DNA of 64,000 bases from Litoreibacter arenae DSM 19593 (GCF_000442275.2 NZ_KE557306.1:659598-723597), one strand, 5' to 3'; positions 16,517-26,846 are shown, numbered from the stretch's first letter. Notes: generated by a model from the letters alone, not told the origin. Translations and numbers: made by a program.

Positions 16517-17219
16517 TACGGTAAATCTTAGACTTCCTCTATTGGCACCTTCACAGGCTCAAAAACATGTGACGGTAAACGAAGCCTTGGCGCGTATTGA
16601 CGCCGCCTTGCAATTGGGCGTCGTCAGCCGGTCCCTTGCAACGCCGCCGGCACTGCCGGAACAAGGCGACAGCTATCTGGTTCCGTCCGGCGGGGTGAAT
16701 GACTGGGATGGTGAGGACGGAAACCTGGCATTCTTCATCAATGGCGGGTGGGACTTCCTCTCTCCAATTGCAGGTTGGCGCATTTTCGTTGCCGACGAGG
16801 CGGTAAGCGTGACATTCGACGGCCTTGGCTGGCAAGACAACGTATTGTCCACCTCACCTTTCGGTGCGGCAATGCGTGCCGAAACAGTCGAGTTCGATTT
16901 TGACATTGGCGCAGGCCCAAGCGTGCTAACCGGCTACGTGATCCCTGACGGAGCCATTGTGCTTGCGGTGACGGGGCTTGTGATAAATGCAATCACCGGC
17001 ACGTTGACGGACTGGTCATTGGGGGTAGAGGTGTCCGACATACGTTATGGATCGGGACTTGGGATTGGTACGGGCTCGTGGCTGCGTGGTGTGACCGGTC
17101 AACCGCAGGCTTACTACGGCAACACTCAGCTGAAACTAACGGCGAATGGCGGGGATTTTGCGGGGGGCACCGTGCGGCTGGCGGTGCATTTGCTGCGCTT
17201 CGATATCCCACGCCAGTAA
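16509..17219 (+). CDS. DUF2793 GTA-associated protein
   Basis: The 236-residue protein begins VNLRLPLLAPSQAQKHVTVNEALARID and continues with GDSYLVP, WDGEDGNLAFFINGGWDFLSP and GWRIFVADE, the DUF2793 pattern. The C-terminal half is beta-rich with aromatic residues, as in tail-tip or receptor-binding proteins. It follows g15 with an 8 bp overlap and is the last gene of the cluster. It is intact, but with the capsid and tail genes gone it probably has no particle to join. No catalytic motif is visible. Confidence 0.8.
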   Translation: MVDTVNLRLPLLAPSQAQKHVTVNEALARIDAALQLGVVSRSLATPPALPEQGDSYLVPSGGVNDWDGEDGNLAFFINGGWDFLSPIAGWRIFVADEAVSVTFDGLGWQDNVLSTSPFGAAMRAETVEFDFDIGAGPSVLTGYVIPDGAIVLAVTGLVINAITGTLTDWSLGVEVSDIRYGSGLGIGTGSWLRGVTGQPQAYYGNTQLKLTANGGDFAGGTVRLAVHLLRFDIPRQ

Positions 17220-17326
17220 GGTCTGCTTGTCGGCATGTTCACGCTTTTGCGTGTAAGAGGGGTTTGGAATTGCCAGTTTTCTCCTATTTGGTGTATGGAA
17301 AAGGCCAACACCCGAAAGGAATTCAG

Positions 17327-18136
17327 ATGGCATATTCCAACCCCATGCTGGCCGAAATCGATCCGGTCTGGGCGCAAATCACTGATGAGGCGCGCGCAGC
17401 TGTCGTCGATGAGCCTCTTCTGGGCGGGCTCATTCACGGGTCGGTTTTGCACCACGACAAACTTGAAACCGCCTTGGCCTTCCGGTTTTCGCAAAAGTTG
17501 GCATCGGCAGAGATGTCCGAGCAAATCCTGCGCGAGATCGCGGACAGCGCGTATGCGTCTGATCTAGGTCTAGGCGAAGCAGCCCGGGCTGATATTGTCG
17601 CTGTCTTTGATCGTGACCCGGCTTGCGAGCGCTTTATTCAGCCAGTTCTTTTCTTCAAGGGTTTTCAGGCGATCCAAGCCTACCGCATTGGACATTGGCT
17701 TTGGACGCAAGGGCGTAAGGATCTGTCTTACTTTGTTCAGATGCGCATATCCGAAGCGTTCGGCGTCGACATCCATCCCGCCGCACGGATTGGCAAGGGG
17801 ATCATGATCGACCATGCCCATTCCATCGTTATCGGCGAGACGGCTGTGGTCGGTGACAATGTCTCAATGCTGCATTCAGTTACGCTTGGCGGTACTGGTA
17901 AGGAACATGACGACCGCCATCCCAAGATCGAAAATGGCGTGCTGATCGGGGCAGGGGCCAAGGTTCTGGGCAATATCACCGTGGGTCATTGCTCTCGCAT
18001 CGCTGCCGGCTCCGTGGTGCTCGAGCCAGTTCCGCCGATGAAAACGGTCGCAGGTGTTCCCGCGAAAATCGTGGGAGAGGCCGGATGTGCGCAGCCCTCG
18101 ATCTCCATGGATCAGTTGCTGGGGCGAAGCTCCTAA
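17327..18136 (+). CDS. cysE: Serine O-acetyltransferase
   Basis: The 269-residue enzyme has the N-terminal helical SAT domain (DPVWAQITDEARAAV and LETALAFRFSQKLAS) and the left-handed beta-helix with hexapeptide repeats. His in IDHAHSIVIGE and HSVTLGGTGKE are the active-site region. It makes O-acetylserine for cysteine synthesis. AAAGGA precedes the ATG by six bases. As I recall, cysE borders GTA clusters in many Rhodobacterales, which supports this being the standard GTA locus. Confidence 0.96.
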   Translation: MAYSNPMLAEIDPVWAQITDEARAAVVDEPLLGGLIHGSVLHHDKLETALAFRFSQKLASAEMSEQILREIADSAYASDLGLGEAARADIVAVFDRDPACERFIQPVLFFKGFQAIQAYRIGHWLWTQGRKDLSYFVQMRISEAFGVDIHPAARIGKGIMIDHAHSIVIGETAVVGDNVSMLHSVTLGGTGKEHDDRHPKIENGVLIGAGAKVLGNITVGHCSRIAAGSVVLEPVPPMKTVAGVPAKIVGEAGCAQPSISMDQLLGRSS

Positions 18137-18152
18137 GTTCGCTGTAGCTGAA

Positions 18153-18189
18153 AAAAGACCCGCAATGACGTTCTATTGCGGGTCTTTTA
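18153..18189. terminator. Bidirectional terminator after cysE
   Basis: AAAAGACCCGCAAT pairs perfectly with ATTGCGGGTCTTTT around an eight-base loop. T runs follow on both strands, so it can serve cysE and the convergent small gene at 18213-18380. Confidence 0.92.
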
Positions 18190-18212
18190 CGAATGACAGA
18201 TTTCACAGAAAA

Positions 18213-18380
18213 TCAGTAGGCGTAATAGCTTACTTTCCGTTTCAGGTGCTGGCTGCGCTTGCTCGACCACATGTCGCGGTGCTGCGCCAGCGCGATGGTC
18301 TCTTCCTTCGAAAAGGAGAGGGAGGAATTTAGCCAGGCGGCCAAACGGTTGACAAGCGATTTCAATGCAGTGTGTGCCAT
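18213..18380 (-). CDS. Small hypothetical protein (55 aa)
   Basis: The frame reads MAHTALKSLVNRLAAWLNSS, then a charged helix with FSKEETIALAQHRDMWSSKR, and ends KRKVSYYAY. AGGGG lies nine bases before this ATG; another ATG six bases earlier is too close to it. The basic, amphipathic character is like the short proteins common in Rhodobacteraceae, some of the DUF1127 kind, but I cannot assign the family. The shared terminator follows directly. Confidence 0.55.
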   Translation of the reverse strand: MAHTALKSLVNRLAAWLNSSLSFSKEETIALAQHRDMWSSKRSQHLKRKVSYYAY

Positions 18381-18537
18381 GTTCATTGTCCCCTATGTCC
18401 GAATAAGATCGGGTTATCTCTAGCTGCGCGTCGTAATCGCGCTGTTGAAATCAAGATAGGCACATTGTCATTTGTTTTCGATGCCTTTTCCAGCATTCCC
18501 ATATTGTAGAAAACGCATGGGTCAGGCTTTACGTAGC

Positions 18538-18567
18538 AACGTTGCCGGAAACTGCTCCGGCAGCGTT
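18538..18567 (-). terminator. Hairpin 13 bp after pdhC, possible terminator
   Basis: AACGTTGCCGGA pairs with TCCGGCAGCGTT (one G-T pair) around a six-base loop. There is no clear T run on the minus strand, so it may be a factor-dependent end or an mRNA-stabilising stem for the pdh transcript. Confidence 0.45.
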
Positions 18568-18579
18568 GTTATGCTTTCG

Positions 18580-19872
18580 TCAAGCGAGCATACCCATCGG
18601 GTTCTCCAGATTGTCTTTAATCGCGTTCAGCAGGTTTGCCCCAAGTGCTCCGTCAATCACGCGGTGGTCGACGCTGAGAGTGGTGGACATGACCGTTGCG
18701 ACTTTCAGCTCTCCATCTTCGCCCACGACTGGTTTTTTCGCACCGGCACCAACCGCCAGAATGGCAGCGTGTGGCGGGTTAATGATCGCGTCGAAATTGT
18801 CGATGCCAAACATGCCAAGGTTGGATACAGCGAAACTTCCGCCTTGATATTCGTGCGGCGCAAGTTTGCGGTCGCGGGCACGAGCGGCAAGGTCTTTCAT
18901 TTCGGTGGACAAGGCGGACAGTGACTTCATATCCGCATCCCTCAGCACCGGTGTGAATAGCCCGCCTTCGATGGCGACGGCAACGGCCACATCGGAGGGC
19001 TTCAGTTTCAGCGTGCGGTCACCGGCCCAGACAGCGTTCGCATCCGGCACCTGTTGCAACGCTAGCGCGCAGGCCTTGATGATGAAATCGTTAACCGACA
19101 GCTTCACACCGCGCGCTTCCAACTGCTTGTTCAAGGTGGAGCGGAACGCCAGCAACGCATCCAGTTGGATATCGCGGCGCAGGTAGAAATGCGGCACGGA
19201 TTGCTTGGCCTCGGTCAGGCGGGCGGCGATGGTCTTGCGCATGCCGTCGAGCGGCATTTCCTCGAACTCGCGGTCTTCGTACATCTTGCGCACTTGGTCT
19301 GTTGAGGGGCCGGACGCCATGGCAGGCGCGCTTTTGGCGGCTGGTGCGTCCGCCGGTTTCTCGGCTTTCGGCGCGGCCTTCGCACCCTCCACATCCGCCT
19401 TCACGATCCGCCCCTTGGGGCCGGAGCCTTTCAGGTCCGCGAGGTCGATGCCTTTGTCCGCAGCAATGCGGCGGGCGAGGGGGGAGGCGAAGATGCGCTC
19501 GCCGTCTGACTTGGATGGCGCAGCAGGCGCTGAGGCCGCTGCGGGCGCGCCGCTCTTGGGCTTTTCTGCCTTGGCATCGGGTTTCTTGGCAGGTTTGGAA
19601 GATGTCTCGCCGATATCGTCGGCGCTTTCGCCGTCCTCCAGCAAAACAGCAATCGGCGTATTTACCTTCACCCCGTCGGTGCCTTCCGACACCAGAATTT
19701 GGCCAACCACACCTTCATCCACGGCTTCGAATTCCATCGTGGCCTTGTCGGTCTCGATTTCCGCCATGATGTCGCCGGAGTTCACGGTGTCGCCTTCCTT
19801 TACCAGCCACTTGGCCAGAGTGCCTTCCTCCATCGTGGGAGAGAGCGCGGGCATGAGAATTTCAATGGGCAT
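18580..19872 (-). CDS. pdhC: Pyruvate dehydrogenase E2, dihydrolipoamide acetyltransferase
   Basis: The 430-residue protein has a lipoyl domain (residues 1-78, lipoyl Lys43 in [11 protein letters not shown]), an Ala/Pro-rich linker, the peripheral subunit-binding domain ([20 protein letters not shown], about 130-165) and the catalytic domain with [14 protein letters not shown] carrying the active-site histidine. It transfers acetyl to CoA and forms the core of the complex. It is the last of the pdhA-pdhB-pdhC operon. The subunit-binding domain and linker match the alphaproteobacterial form. Confidence 0.96.
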   Translation of the reverse strand: MPIEILMPALSPTMEEGTLAKWLVKEGDTVNSGDIMAEIETDKATMEFEAVDEGVVGQILVSEGTDGVKVNTPIAVLLEDGESADDIGETSSKPAKKPDAKAEKPKSGAPAAASAPAAPSKSDGERIFASPLARRIAADKGIDLADLKGSGPKGRIVKADVEGAKAAPKAEKPADAPAAKSAPAMASGPSTDQVRKMYEDREFEEMPLDGMRKTIAARLTEAKQSVPHFYLRRDIQLDALLAFRSTLNKQLEARGVKLSVNDFIIKACALALQQVPDANAVWAGDRTLKLKPSDVAVAVAIEGGLFTPVLRDADMKSLSALSTEMKDLAARARDRKLAPHEYQGGSFAVSNLGMFGIDNFDAIINPPHAAILAVGAGAKKPVVGEDGELKVATVMSTTLSVDHRVIDGALGANLLNAIKDNLENPMGMLA

Positions 19873-19884
19873 GGTCTGCGCTCC

Positions 19885-21258
19885 TTAACGGTAGGTGACA
19901 GCTTTGACGGCGTCGATGACCTCTTTGGTCGTCGTCAGCGCCAGCTTTTCGAGGTTCGCGGCATAAGGCATCGGCACGTCCTTGCCGGTGCAGTTGATGA
20001 CGGGGGCGTCGAGGTAGTCGAACGCCTCCTGCATCAACACCGCTGAGATGTGGTTGCCGATGGAGCAGACGGGGAAGCCTTCCTCCACCGTCACGCAGCG
20101 GTTGGTTTTCTTGACGCTTTCGATGATCGCGCCGGTGTCCATCGGGCGCAACGTGCGCAGGTCCACAACTTCGGCGCTGATCCCGTCTTCTGCAAGTTTA
20201 TCAGCGGCTTCCAAAGCGTACTTCATCCCGATCCCGAAGCTGACGATGGTCACGTCCGTGCCTTCCCGCCATATCTTGGCCTTGCCGAACGGCACGGTGT
20301 AGTCGTCCATCACCGGCACGTCGAAGGACTGGCCGTAGAGGATTTCATTCTCAAGGAAGATCACGGGGTTGGGGTCACGAATGGCCGTTTTCAGCAACCC
20401 TTTGGCATCCGCTGCGGAATACGGCATCACAACCTTCAAACCCGGAATTTGCGCATACCACGCGGCGTAGTCGTGGGAGTGCTGCGCACCTACGCGGGCA
20501 GCGGCACCGTTCGGGCCGCGGAACACGATGGGGCAGCCCATCTGGCCGCCGGACATATACAGCGTCTTGGCGGCGGAGTTGATGATCTGGTCAATCGCCT
20601 GCATGGCGAAGTTGAACGTCATGAACTCCACAATCGGGTTCAATCCACCGAACGCAGCCCCCACGCCGATACCCGCAAAGCCATGTTCCGTGATTGGCGT
20701 GTCGATCACGCGCTTGGCGCCGAACTCGTCCAGCAGTCCCTGGCTGATCTTGTAGGCGCCTTGGTATTCGGCCACTTCCTCGCCCATCAGGAACACTTCG
20801 GGCGTGCGGCGCATTTCCTCGGCCATGGCGTCGCGCAGGGCTTCGCGGACTGTGGTGGGTTTCATTTCGGTGCCTTCGGGGATGTCCATTTCGTCAGGAA
20901 CCACCACCGCGACAGATGCGCCGGGGTTGGCGGACATCGGCTCGTCGATAGGGGCCTTGTCCTCGTCGTCGTCAGACCCGGCATCAGAGGACGCCTCAAC
21001 GTCATCGGCGCTTTCGCCTTCCTCGACCAGCACAGCGATGGCGGTATTCACTTTCACGCCTTCGGTGCCTTCCTCGATCAGGATCTTGCCGATGATACCC
21101 TCATCAACTGCTTCAAACTCCATGGTGGCCTTGTCGGTTTCTATCTCGGCCAGAATGTCGCCGGAGGACACGGTGTCCCCCTCCTTGACCAGCCATTTGG
21201 CCAGCGTGCCTTCTTCCATGGTGGGCGAGAGGGCGGGCATCAGAATTTCGGTCGCCAT
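19885..21258 (-). CDS. pdhB: Pyruvate dehydrogenase E1 beta with N-terminal lipoyl domain
   Basis: This 457-residue protein starts with its own lipoyl domain (Lys43 in [11 protein letters not shown]), nearly identical to that of PdhC. An acidic linker follows (about 80-125), then the E1-beta transketolase-type domain ([49 protein letters not shown]). The lipoyl-E1beta fusion is characteristic of alphaproteobacteria. With PdhA it decarboxylates pyruvate using thiamine diphosphate. It starts three bases after pdhA. Confidence 0.96.
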   Translation of the reverse strand: MATEILMPALSPTMEEGTLAKWLVKEGDTVSSGDILAEIETDKATMEFEAVDEGIIGKILIEEGTEGVKVNTAIAVLVEEGESADDVEASSDAGSDDDEDKAPIDEPMSANPGASVAVVVPDEMDIPEGTEMKPTTVREALRDAMAEEMRRTPEVFLMGEEVAEYQGAYKISQGLLDEFGAKRVIDTPITEHGFAGIGVGAAFGGLNPIVEFMTFNFAMQAIDQIINSAAKTLYMSGGQMGCPIVFRGPNGAAARVGAQHSHDYAAWYAQIPGLKVVMPYSAADAKGLLKTAIRDPNPVIFLENEILYGQSFDVPVMDDYTVPFGKAKIWREGTDVTIVSFGIGMKYALEAADKLAEDGISAEVVDLRTLRPMDTGAIIESVKKTNRCVTVEEGFPVCSIGNHISAVLMQEAFDYLDAPVINCTGKDVPMPYAANLEKLALTTTKEVIDAVKAVTYR

Positions 21259-21261
21259 GTC

Positions 21262-22263
21262 TTAAGCCTCCGCTTCCAGGTAAATGTCGGTGTAAAGCTC
21301 GGACACGTCCGGTTCCGGGCTTTCCTTGGCGAAGTCGGCGGATTCGTTGACGATGCCTTTGATCTCCTTGTCGATGGCCTTCAGGTCGTCATCCGTCGCG
21401 TGTTTGCCAGTGAGCAGCATGTCACGAACATGCTCGATGCAGTCCCGCTCTTCGCGCATTTTCTGCACCTCCTCGCGGGTCCGGTATTTCGCCGGGTCCG
21501 ACATGGAGTGGCCGCGATAGCGGTAGGTTTTGACTTCCAGAATATACGGACCCTTGCCCGCACGGCAGTGCGCCACGGCCTTTTCGCCCGCTTCTTTCAC
21601 CGCCAGCACGTCCATGCCGTCGACCGCTTCGCCCTTGATCCCGAAGGCCGCGCCGCGGGTATAGATGTCGGGCGAGGAGGTGGACCGTGCCATCGCCGTG
21701 CCCATGGCATATTGGTTGTTCTCGATCACGAAGATCACAGGCAAATCCCACAAGGCCGCCATGTTGAACGTCTCGTAGACCTGACCCTGGTTCGCCGCGC
21801 CATCGCCGAAATAGGTGAAGGTCACGTTGTCATTGCCGCGGTATTTATCCGAGAACGCCAGACCCGCCCCAAGCGGCACTTGCGCCGCCACGATGCCGTG
21901 GCCGCCGTAAAAGTGTTTCTCCTTGGAGAACATATGCATCGAGCCGCCCTTGCCCTTGGAGTAGCCGCCTTCGCGGCCCGTCAACTCGGCCATGACGCCG
22001 TTTGGGTCCATGCCACAGGCCAGCATATGCCCGTGATCGCGGTAGGAGGTGATGCGTTTGTCACCGTCTTTCGCCGCCGCTTCCAGCCCGACGACAACGG
22101 CCTCCTGACCGATATAGAGGTGGCAGAAGCCGCCGATCAGGCCCATGCCGTAAAGCTGGCCCGCCTTTTCTTCGAAACGGCGGATCAAAAGCATGTCGCG
22201 GTAGTAGCTAAGCAGCTCCTCCTTCGACACATTCGCTTTCTTGGTGGTCTTCTTGGCAGCCAT
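21262..22263 (-). CDS. pdhA: Pyruvate dehydrogenase E1 alpha
   Basis: The 333-residue subunit has the thiamine diphosphate motif GDGAANQGQVYETFNMAALW and the phosphorylation-loop-like RYRGHSMSDPAKYR. Its N-terminus is rich in lysine (AAKKTTKKANVSKEELL). It heads pdhABC. A perfect 22 bp palindrome centred 45 bp upstream of the start is a likely operator. Confidence 0.97.
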   Translation of the reverse strand: MAAKKTTKKANVSKEELLSYYRDMLLIRRFEEKAGQLYGMGLIGGFCHLYIGQEAVVVGLEAAAKDGDKRITSYRDHGHMLACGMDPNGVMAELTGREGGYSKGKGGSMHMFSKEKHFYGGHGIVAAQVPLGAGLAFSDKYRGNDNVTFTYFGDGAANQGQVYETFNMAALWDLPVIFVIENNQYAMGTAMARSTSSPDIYTRGAAFGIKGEAVDGMDVLAVKEAGEKAVAHCRAGKGPYILEVKTYRYRGHSMSDPAKYRTREEVQKMREERDCIEHVRDMLLTGKHATDDDLKAIDKEIKGIVNESADFAKESPEPDVSELYTDIYLEAEA

Positions 22264-22297
22264 GTTGGCAGTCCTCCCGAAATCTTGGCGCGGATCG

Positions 22298-22319
22298 TAT
22301 AGTTTAACGTTAAACTATA
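22298..22319. promoter_or_regulatory. 22 bp perfect palindrome upstream of pdhA
   Basis: TATAGTTTAAC is followed directly by its reverse complement. It lies 35-56 bp before the pdhA start. The centre TTAACGTTAA resembles LacI-family sites with a central CG, such as those before the two gap genes in this window (TTA-GCG-TTAAC type). It is the strongest operator-like sequence in the carbon block. Confidence 0.6.
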
Positions 22320-22389
22320 TTTTATCAGAGCCAATGAGAAAGAACACCCCCTGTTTCCACAGGAGCGGGCAATTGATCTGAAAGCGGGG

Positions 22390-22692
22390 TTAGCGCAGCA
22401 ATATCTCGTCGGACCGCATCAGGCCCAGTGTGGCGCGCGCCTGCATGTCCAGCAGGTCAAGGTCCAGATACCCGTCCGACAGACGCCGCGTCTTGTTGCG
22501 CATATCAGCGACCTCGATCTCCAGCGCGTCCAGTTCGGCCCGCAGGGTTTCGATTTCGGCCTCGACCTGCACACGGCGGAAGATGCCGTAGTCACCCTGC
22601 ACCGCCGCGAATACGAAATATGCGCCCATCAGAAACAGGAGCGAGAAGATCAGCAGGGGGGTGATGCCAAACGTGGCGCGGGTGTTGGTCAT
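22390..22692 (-). CDS. FtsB/DivIC-like septum formation initiator
   Basis: The 100-residue protein has one membrane helix (ITPLLIFSLLFLMGAYFVFAA) and then a coiled coil (EAEIETLRAELDALEIEVADMRNK), ending in the conserved YLDLDLLDMQARATLGL segment. It should be a bitopic inner membrane protein of the FtsB class that links FtsL and FtsQ in the divisome. The position between fda and pdhA is the usual one in this group. The start at 22692 is preferred because the upstream extension is not family-like. Confidence 0.85.
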   Translation of the reverse strand: MTNTRATFGITPLLIFSLLFLMGAYFVFAAVQGDYGIFRRVQVEAEIETLRAELDALEIEVADMRNKTRRLSDGYLDLDLLDMQARATLGLMRSDEILLR

Positions 22693-22808
22693 GACAAGCC
22701 TCAGGGGGCGTCTCTTGCTGGACGCTGCCCCATATGAATCGCACATGCGATTCGGTTTGTGAATCCCCTAAATTGCCAAAACTCCAGTTTTATTGGCTAT
22801 TTCGGCAA

Positions 22809-23702
22809 TTATCCGGCCACGGAGGCCCGGTAAATGCTGTCGATCGTGTCAGCGATCATGTCGTTGAACTCCGCATCGCTTTGCTGCGCCGACAGACCTT
22901 CCGTCAATGCGCGGGAGAAGCTGGCGATTACGCCCGTGTTCTTCGCCAGCCGCGCGTTGGCTTCCTCGCGGGAATAGCCGCCGGACAGCGCCACGACACG
23001 CATCACGCGGGGGTGGTTGACCAGCGACTGATAGAGGTTCGCTTTCTCGGGCAGGGTCAGTTTCAGCATGACATCCTTGCCTTCGGGCAGGGCGTCGAGC
23101 TGCTTGGTCAGCTCGGCCAGAAGAATGTCCTCGGCCTCGGCCTTGTCGGTGATCTTGATATTCACTTCCGGCTCGATGATCGGCACCAGACCGTGGCCCA
23201 AAATCTGACGACCCAGATCAAACTGCTGCGCCACGTTGGCCGCGATACCGGACGCCGACGCCGCATTGATGACCGAGCGCATCTTGGTCCCGAACATGCC
23301 TTTCTCAACGCCGCGTTTCAGCAGCGCGTCCAGCCCGTCGATCGGCTTCATCATCTGCACGCCGTCGGCCTCGTCCTCCAGACCCTTGTCGATCTTCAGG
23401 AACGGCACCACGCCACTGTCTTCCCAAATGAACTGGCCCGACGGCATCCCGCCCATGTCGCGGTCCATGGTCTTTTCGAACAGGATCGCGCCGATAACCT
23501 TTTCGCCGTTGAACGCAGGGGCCTTCACGATGCGGGTGCGCATCTCGTGGATCTTGTCGAACATCTCTTCGTCATTGGCGTAGGCGTCTTCCTCGACGCC
23601 ATAAAGCCGCAGCGCCTTGGGGGTCGAGCCGCCGCTTTGATCCAGCGCGGCGATGAAGCCCTTGCCGTTGCGGATTTGTTCGAGCTGTTCGGAATTCGAC
23701 AT
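22809..23702 (-). CDS. fda: Class I fructose-bisphosphate aldolase
   Basis: The 297-residue protein starts SEQLEQIRNGKGFIAALDQSGGSTPKAL in pattern and has the class I elements ILFEKTMDR, GVVPFLKIDKGL, GLVPIIEPEV and VVALSGGYSREEA. The Schiff-base lysine is expected in the KLT(L) strand (VMLKLTLPEK). It cleaves fructose 1,6-bisphosphate, or condenses trioses in gluconeogenesis. It is shorter than the animal enzyme, as in other bacterial members. Confidence 0.92.
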   Translation of the reverse strand: MSNSEQLEQIRNGKGFIAALDQSGGSTPKALRLYGVEEDAYANDEEMFDKIHEMRTRIVKAPAFNGEKVIGAILFEKTMDRDMGGMPSGQFIWEDSGVVPFLKIDKGLEDEADGVQMMKPIDGLDALLKRGVEKGMFGTKMRSVINAASASGIAANVAQQFDLGRQILGHGLVPIIEPEVNIKITDKAEAEDILLAELTKQLDALPEGKDVMLKLTLPEKANLYQSLVNHPRVMRVVALSGGYSREEANARLAKNTGVIASFSRALTEGLSAQQSDAEFNDMIADTIDSIYRASVAG

Positions 23703-23788
23703 GAGAGGCCTCGCCAATGGATACGCTAATTTCAGCAATCTCTAGGCGAGGGGGCGTGATGTTGCAATCATGCTTGCGCTAACGGCGC

Positions 23789-24559
23789 TCAGGAGCGGAC
23801 GTAAAACTGCGCCACGACCCATGTCAGCAGCCCGCGCGGGGTGATGCGGGGCATGAAGGCGAAGACTTTGTTCATAAACCCCGGCACGATCACCCGCTTG
23901 CCGCGCATCATGCCGGACCAGCCAGCGTCAGCCACATCCTCGGCGCTCATGGACAGGCCCAGCTTCAAAAGCCGGACATCCTTCATGTCGGCATCCTTGA
24001 AGAAATCCGTCTTGGTGGGGCCGGGGCAAAGCACCGACACGGTGATACCGGCCCCCGCCAGTTCCTGCGCGACCGCCTCCGACAGCGACAGCACGTAGGC
24101 CTTGCTGGCGTGATAGACGGCCATATGCGGGCCGGGCATGAACGCGGCGGTGGACGACACGTTCAAGATCTTGCCGCCACCGTTGCCGGTCATGTGCTGC
24201 ACGCCCGCCTTCATCAACTTGGTCAGCGCGACCATGTTGACCTGAACAGATGTCTCTTCGCGATCCGCATCCGTCTTGGCGAACGGACCATTGATCCCAA
24301 GCCCCGCATTGTTCACCAGCACCTCGATGGGGCCGATTTGCGCGGCCTCGGCCCATAGCCTTTTGGCCTCGTCAGGCGCGTTCAAATCCGCCACCACCAC
24401 ATGCACGTTCTGTCCGCCTTGGCGCAGCTCATCGGCCAGCGCGTTCAGCTTGTCTTCCGACCGTGCGCTAAGGATCAGATCACGCCCGTCTTTCGCGGCG
24501 CGGCGGGCGATGGCTTTGCCGATCCCCTCGGAGGCTCCGGTAATCAGCACATAGCCCAT
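23789..24559 (-). CDS. Short-chain dehydrogenase/reductase
   Basis: The 256-residue protein has TGASEGIGKAIA, NNAG, the serine in NVSSTAAF and YHASK, so all SDR catalytic residues are present. The C-terminus (PRITPRGLLTWVVAQF) is hydrophobic and may touch the membrane, as in the DltE/17-beta-HSD12-like branch. The substrate is unknown. It starts three bases after pgk and probably shares its transcript. Confidence 0.85.
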   Translation of the reverse strand: MGYVLITGASEGIGKAIARRAAKDGRDLILSARSEDKLNALADELRQGGQNVHVVVADLNAPDEAKRLWAEAAQIGPIEVLVNNAGLGINGPFAKTDADREETSVQVNMVALTKLMKAGVQHMTGNGGGKILNVSSTAAFMPGPHMAVYHASKAYVLSLSEAVAQELAGAGITVSVLCPGPTKTDFFKDADMKDVRLLKLGLSMSAEDVADAGWSGMMRGKRVIVPGFMNKVFAFMPRITPRGLLTWVVAQFYVRS

Positions 24560-24562
24560 GTC

Positions 24563-25741
24563 TTATCCTTCCAACGCGGCGACACCGGGCAGGGTCTTGC
24601 CCTCCATCCATTCCAAAAACGCGCCGCCTGCGGTGGAGATATAGGTGAAGTCATCCGCCGCATCCGCACCGTTCAGGGCCGCGACCGTGTCCCCGCCACC
24701 CGCGACCGAGACCAGTTTGCCCGCGCGGGTCAAATCCGCCGCCTTGCGTGCGGCGGCGTTGGTGGCGAAGTCAAACGGGGGGATTTCAAACGCGCCCAGC
24801 GGGCCGTTCCAGATGAGGGTGTTGCAGTCGGTGAACACCTTTTCCAGCGCCTTCACCGTGTCCGGGCCTGCATCGAGGATCATGGCGTCAGCGGGGCATT
24901 GGTCAACGGGCAATATCTCATGCTCCGCCCCCGCCTTGAACTCGCGGGCGACAACGATGTCGGTGGGCAGGTGAATCTTACACCCAGCCGCATCGGCTTT
25001 TTGCAGAATGTCGCGGGCGGTGTCGGCCAGATCGTGCTCGCAGAGCGACTTGCCTACGTCGATGCCCTTGGCGGCCAGAAACGTGTTCGCCATGCCGCCG
25101 CCGATCACCAGATGGTTCACCTTGCTGACCAGATTGCCCAGCAGGTCCAGCTTGGTCGAGACCTTCGCGCCGCCAACAACCGCGACCACCGGACGCTTGG
25201 GCGTTGCCAATGCGCCTTCCAGCGCACTCAGCTCTGCCTGCATCAGGCGACCTGCGCAGGCAGGCAACAGCTTGGCGAGCGCTTCTGTCGAGGCATGCGC
25301 ACGGTGCGCCGCCGAGAACGCGTCGTTCACATAAACATCGCCAAGCGAGGCGAGGCGGCCTGCGAAAGCGTCATCATTCGCTTCCTCGCCGGGGTTGAAG
25401 CGCAGGTTTTCCAGCATGGCGATCTCGCCCGTCTCCAGCGCTGCGACCCGTTCGCCGTAATTGCCGTCGATGAACGTCACCGGCTGGCCCAGAATGTCCG
25501 ACAGGGCAGGGACCACGTGGGAGAGCGACATCTCCGGCACCACTTTCCCCTTGGGCCGACCATAATGCGCCATCAGGATCGGGGTGCCGCCCGCTGCCAG
25601 AACGTCGCGCACGGTGGGCACGATGCGGTCGATGCGGGTCGTGTCGGTGACGCGGCCATCTTCCATCGGCACGTTGATATCCACGCGGATCAGCACGCGT
25701 TTGCCGTTCAGGTCCATGTCGTCGAGGGTCTTCCAAGCCAT
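24563..25741 (-). CDS. pgk: Phosphoglycerate kinase
   Basis: The 392-residue enzyme has [17 protein letters not shown], the 3-phosphoglycerate pocket [12 protein letters not shown] and HYGRPKG, and the nucleotide motif [15 protein letters not shown]. It interconverts 1,3-bisphosphoglycerate and 3-phosphoglycerate with ATP. It lies between gap and fda on the same strand. Confidence 0.97.
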   Translation of the reverse strand: MAWKTLDDMDLNGKRVLIRVDINVPMEDGRVTDTTRIDRIVPTVRDVLAAGGTPILMAHYGRPKGKVVPEMSLSHVVPALSDILGQPVTFIDGNYGERVAALETGEIAMLENLRFNPGEEANDDAFAGRLASLGDVYVNDAFSAAHRAHASTEALAKLLPACAGRLMQAELSALEGALATPKRPVVAVVGGAKVSTKLDLLGNLVSKVNHLVIGGGMANTFLAAKGIDVGKSLCEHDLADTARDILQKADAAGCKIHLPTDIVVAREFKAGAEHEILPVDQCPADAMILDAGPDTVKALEKVFTDCNTLIWNGPLGAFEIPPFDFATNAAARKAADLTRAGKLVSVAGGGDTVAALNGADAADDFTYISTAGGAFLEWMEGKTLPGVAALEG

Positions 25742-25771
25742 ATCCGTATCGCCTTTTTGCAAAATGCCAAC

Positions 25772-25796
25772 GGCCCGCTTCTATAAGGAGCGGGCC
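25772..25796 (-). other. GC-rich hairpin between gap and pgk
   Basis: GGCCCGCT pairs with AGCGGGCC around a nine-base loop in the 100 bp gap. No T run follows on the minus strand. It may attenuate or protect mRNA between gap and pgk rather than terminate. Confidence 0.5.
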
Positions 25797-25841
25797 GCGT
25801 GATCCAGTCGTAGCATTTGAATATTTATGCCAAGATGAAGC

Positions 25842-26846
25842 TCAGATGAGTTTCCCCATCGCCACGGCGGTGTCCGCCATGCGGTTGGAGAATCCCCATT
25901 CGTTGTCATACCAGGTCAGAATACGCACCATGGTGCCGTCCATGACCTTGGTCTGATCCGCCGCGAAGATCGACGAGCGCGGATCGTGGTTGAAGTCGGA
26001 GCTCACCAGCTTCTTGTCGGTATAGCCAAGGATGCCTTTCAGCGGACCACTTGCGGCGGCGGCGGACATCATCTCGTTGATCTCCTCGACCGTCGTGTCG
26101 CGGGCGGCTTCAAATGTCAGGTCCACGACCGATACATTCGGGGTTGGCACGCGGATCGCCACGCCGTCCAGCTTGCCGTCGAGTTCCGGCAGCACCAGAC
26201 CCACGGCCTTGGCGGCGCCGGTGGAGGTCGGGATCATCGACAGTGCGGCGGCCCGGGCGCGGTAGAGGTCGCTGTGCATCGTGTCCAGCGTCGGCTGGTC
26301 GCCGGTATAGCTGTGGATCGTGGTCATGAAGCCTTTGACGATGCCGACGTTATTTTGCAGCACATGCGCCACAGGCGACAGGCAGTTGGTGGTGCAGGAC
26401 GCGTTGGAGACGACGATGTCATCCGACGTCAGCGTCTCGTGGTTCACCCCGTAAACGATGGTCTTGTCGGCGTTTTTACCGGGTGCCGAGATCAGCACAC
26501 GTGAAGAGCCGTTTTCCAGATGGGCCTGGCAGGCGTCTTTCGAGGTGAAAATACCGGTGCATTCCAAAACGATATCCACGTCGTTCCAAGGCAGGTCCGC
26601 AGGGTTACGCAGGGCGGTGACGTTGATCGGGCCGCGGCCTACGTCGATGGTGTCGCCGCGCACGGTGACTTCCTGCGGGAAGCGGCCATGCACGCTGTCA
26701 TATTGCAGCAGGTGGGCGTTGGTCTCGACCGGGCCCAGATCGTTGATCGCGACGACTTCGATATCGGTGCGGCCGCTTTCGATGATCGCGCGCAACACGT
26801 TGCGCCCGATGCGACCAAATCCGTTGATAGCTACTTTGACTGACAT
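25842..26846 (-). CDS. gap: Glyceraldehyde-3-phosphate dehydrogenase, paralogue 1
   Basis: The 334-residue enzyme has INGFGRIGR, the nucleophile in SNASCTTNC and the closing [12 protein letters not shown]. Asp36 (AINDLGP) is in the position that binds the adenosine ribose of NAD, so it should be the NAD-dependent glycolytic form. A TTGTTA-N4-TAACAA operator-like site lies 37 bp upstream of its start. Confidence 0.96.
   Translation of the reverse strand: MSVKVAINGFGRIGRNVLRAIIESGRTDIEVVAINDLGPVETNAHLLQYDSVHGRFPQEVTVRGDTIDVGRGPINVTALRNPADLPWNDVDIVLECTGIFTSKDACQAHLENGSSRVLISAPGKNADKTIVYGVNHETLTSDDIVVSNASCTTNCLSPVAHVLQNNVGIVKGFMTTIHSYTGDQPTLDTMHSDLYRARAAALSMIPTSTGAAKAVGLVLPELDGKLDGVAIRVPTPNVSVVDLTFEAARDTTVEEINEMMSAAAASGPLKGILGYTDKKLVSSDFNHDPRSSIFAADQTKVMDGTMVRILTWYDNEWGFSNRMADTAVAMGKLI

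Noticed and set aside
20050..22302. 750-codon open frame on the plus strand opposite pdhA-pdhB
   Set aside because: It mirrors the strong codon bias of the pdh genes, has no known domain and is rich in His, Arg and Gly as expected of an antisense frame.
23770..23785. GCGCTAAC half-site upstream of fda as a further carbon-regulator site
   Set aside because: Only one arm fits; the other does not, so it is not counted.
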